The notes under the pieces are model-generated. The model saw nothing but the letters and a program-made list of their open reading frames with translations. It had not been told where the DNA came from and made no database searches. From positions 1 through 15,055 of the forward strand of contig DJOW01000062.1 in the NCBI GenBank assembly GCA_002437305.1: a stretch of 15,055 bases of DNA, in the 5' to 3' direction. Numbering within the stretch: position 1 is the first letter of the stretch; the number at the start of each line of letters is the position of its first letter. The translations under genes and the position numbers were made by a program. This stretch comes from Bacteroidales bacterium UBA6428 (GTDB lineage Bacteria > Bacteroidota > Bacteroidia > Bacteroidales > UBA932). Shown here piece after piece: positions 14,879 to 15,055 of the stretch.

Positions 14879-14908
14879 TTGTGTTTAATAATAAAAACAC
14901 TATCTTTG
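14879..14908 (+). promoter_or_regulatory. strong rightward promoter at the window edge
   Basis: TTG (14879-14881), 19-base spacer, TATCTTTG (14901-14908) followed by CA: the best match to the Bacteroidota promoter consensus in the window. Transcription should begin near 14915. Confidence 0.7.
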
Positions 14909-14914
14909 CAAAAC

Positions 14915-15055
14915 CAATCACTTTTCCCCATTGCGTGAATCGCAATAAAAGAGGTTGGTGAGACGCAAAGAAAGATCAGAGAATCCTGTAAAGCATTTCT
15001 GTTCTGATTTTGCATATTCACTTGAACTATGAGTTTGCCTAATTCAACTTGACAG
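14915..15055 (+). other. untranslated leader or small RNA, incomplete
   Basis: The predicted transcript from 14879-14908 has no convincing gene in the remaining 140 bases; the only ATG near the end (15030) gives seven codons before TGA. Two hairpins are seen: ATTGCG/CGCAAT (14930-14935, 14941-14946), enclosed by CTTTT (14921-14925) and AAAAG (14947-14951), and AAGATCAGA/TCTGATTTT (14972-14980, 15003-15011). The second ends in T-rich DNA and could be an attenuator or sRNA end. I recognise no Rfam family. Confidence 0.35.

Larger units (their letters stand above)
659..15020. repeat. dispersed heptamer ATATTCA / TGAATAT, 27 sites
   Basis: Sites begin at 659 and 2790 (full palindrome TGAATATTCA), 773, 849, 5186, 5882, 6481, 7075, 7803, 8457, 8514, 9064, 9522, 9539, 9554, 10135, 10454, 10927, 11533, 12112, 12169, 12281, 12955, 13408, 14515, 14762 and 15014. 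Nine are GCATATTCA. They occur on both strands, in several codon frames and between genes. Role unknown. Confidence 0.6.

Noticed and set aside
14955..14990. Resemblance of GAGACGCAAAG to part of a c-di-GMP-I riboswitch
   Set aside because: The remaining conserved elements and the helices of that riboswitch are missing; the match is a single short word.
14773..15021. 82-codon minus-strand frame upstream of aroC
   Set aside because: It overlaps both promoters, is rich in C, F and H with no domain, and lies across the strong plus-strand promoter.
1..15055. CRISPR array, tRNA, rRNA, IS element, prophage or new defence system
   Set aside because: No regularly spaced repeats, tRNA-like cloverleaf, rRNA sequence, transposase or phage gene could be found; the only mobile or defence traces are the short palindromes and the broken toxin-antitoxin pair.

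Overview
The window looks like a chromosomal segment from a member of the Bacteroidota, most likely an order Bacteroidales organism. The protein families fit this (DUF3109, secreted M16-like protein, U32/RlhA-type enzyme, POTRA-less BamA-like barrel, PPC/DUF296 protein). Upstream regions also repeatedly carry the Bacteroidota -7 promoter box TAnnTTTG, at 3385-3392 (-), 3426-3433 (+), 8470-8477 (-), 14795-14802 (-) and 14901-14908 (+). Coding DNA is moderately GC-rich by eye; 12432-13770 is visibly more AT-rich. No taxonomic search was possible.

Left part (1-3416, minus strand). A leftward operon starts from a clear promoter at 3385-3416. It encodes a large secreted M16-like protein that lacks the zinc motif, then an overlapping cysteine-rich DUF3109 protein, then the N-terminus of a membrane protein cut by the window edge. 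Divergent from it, a second promoter drives a periplasmic TPR protein followed closely by a U32/RlhA-type iron-sulfur enzyme (3480-6407). A small outer-membrane barrel and a HAD phosphatase face it on the minus strand (6415-8457).

Middle part (8537-12431, plus strand). A PPC/DUF296 protein is followed by aroB and then one long reading frame that fuses AroD (3-dehydroquinate dehydratase) to AroA (EPSP synthase). With aroC at 13772-14761 on the opposite strand, the window holds four of the seven activities from DAHP to chorismate (AroB, AroD, AroA, AroC). DAHP synthase, aroE and aroK are not here. The aroD-aroA frame carries four copies of a short palindromic repeat, core CGCTTCGACAxGCTCAGCG, inserted without breaking the frame. 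It also has an acidic low-complexity insertion.

Decay island (12432-13770). Between the convergent aroDA and aroC lies a stretch of remnants: a RelB/DinJ-type antitoxin split by a one-base frameshift, the first residues of its PIN-family toxin, the last ~65 codons of a GH3 glycosidase, and several strong inverted repeats, including a nested structure with mutually exclusive foldings.

The right edge (14762-15055) has aroC's promoter, a 12-bp hairpin, and a strong rightward promoter feeding a leader or small RNA with no gene yet in view. Across the whole window the heptamer ATATTCA/TGAATAT occurs in 27 places by hand count, far above expectation, in several reading frames and between genes.
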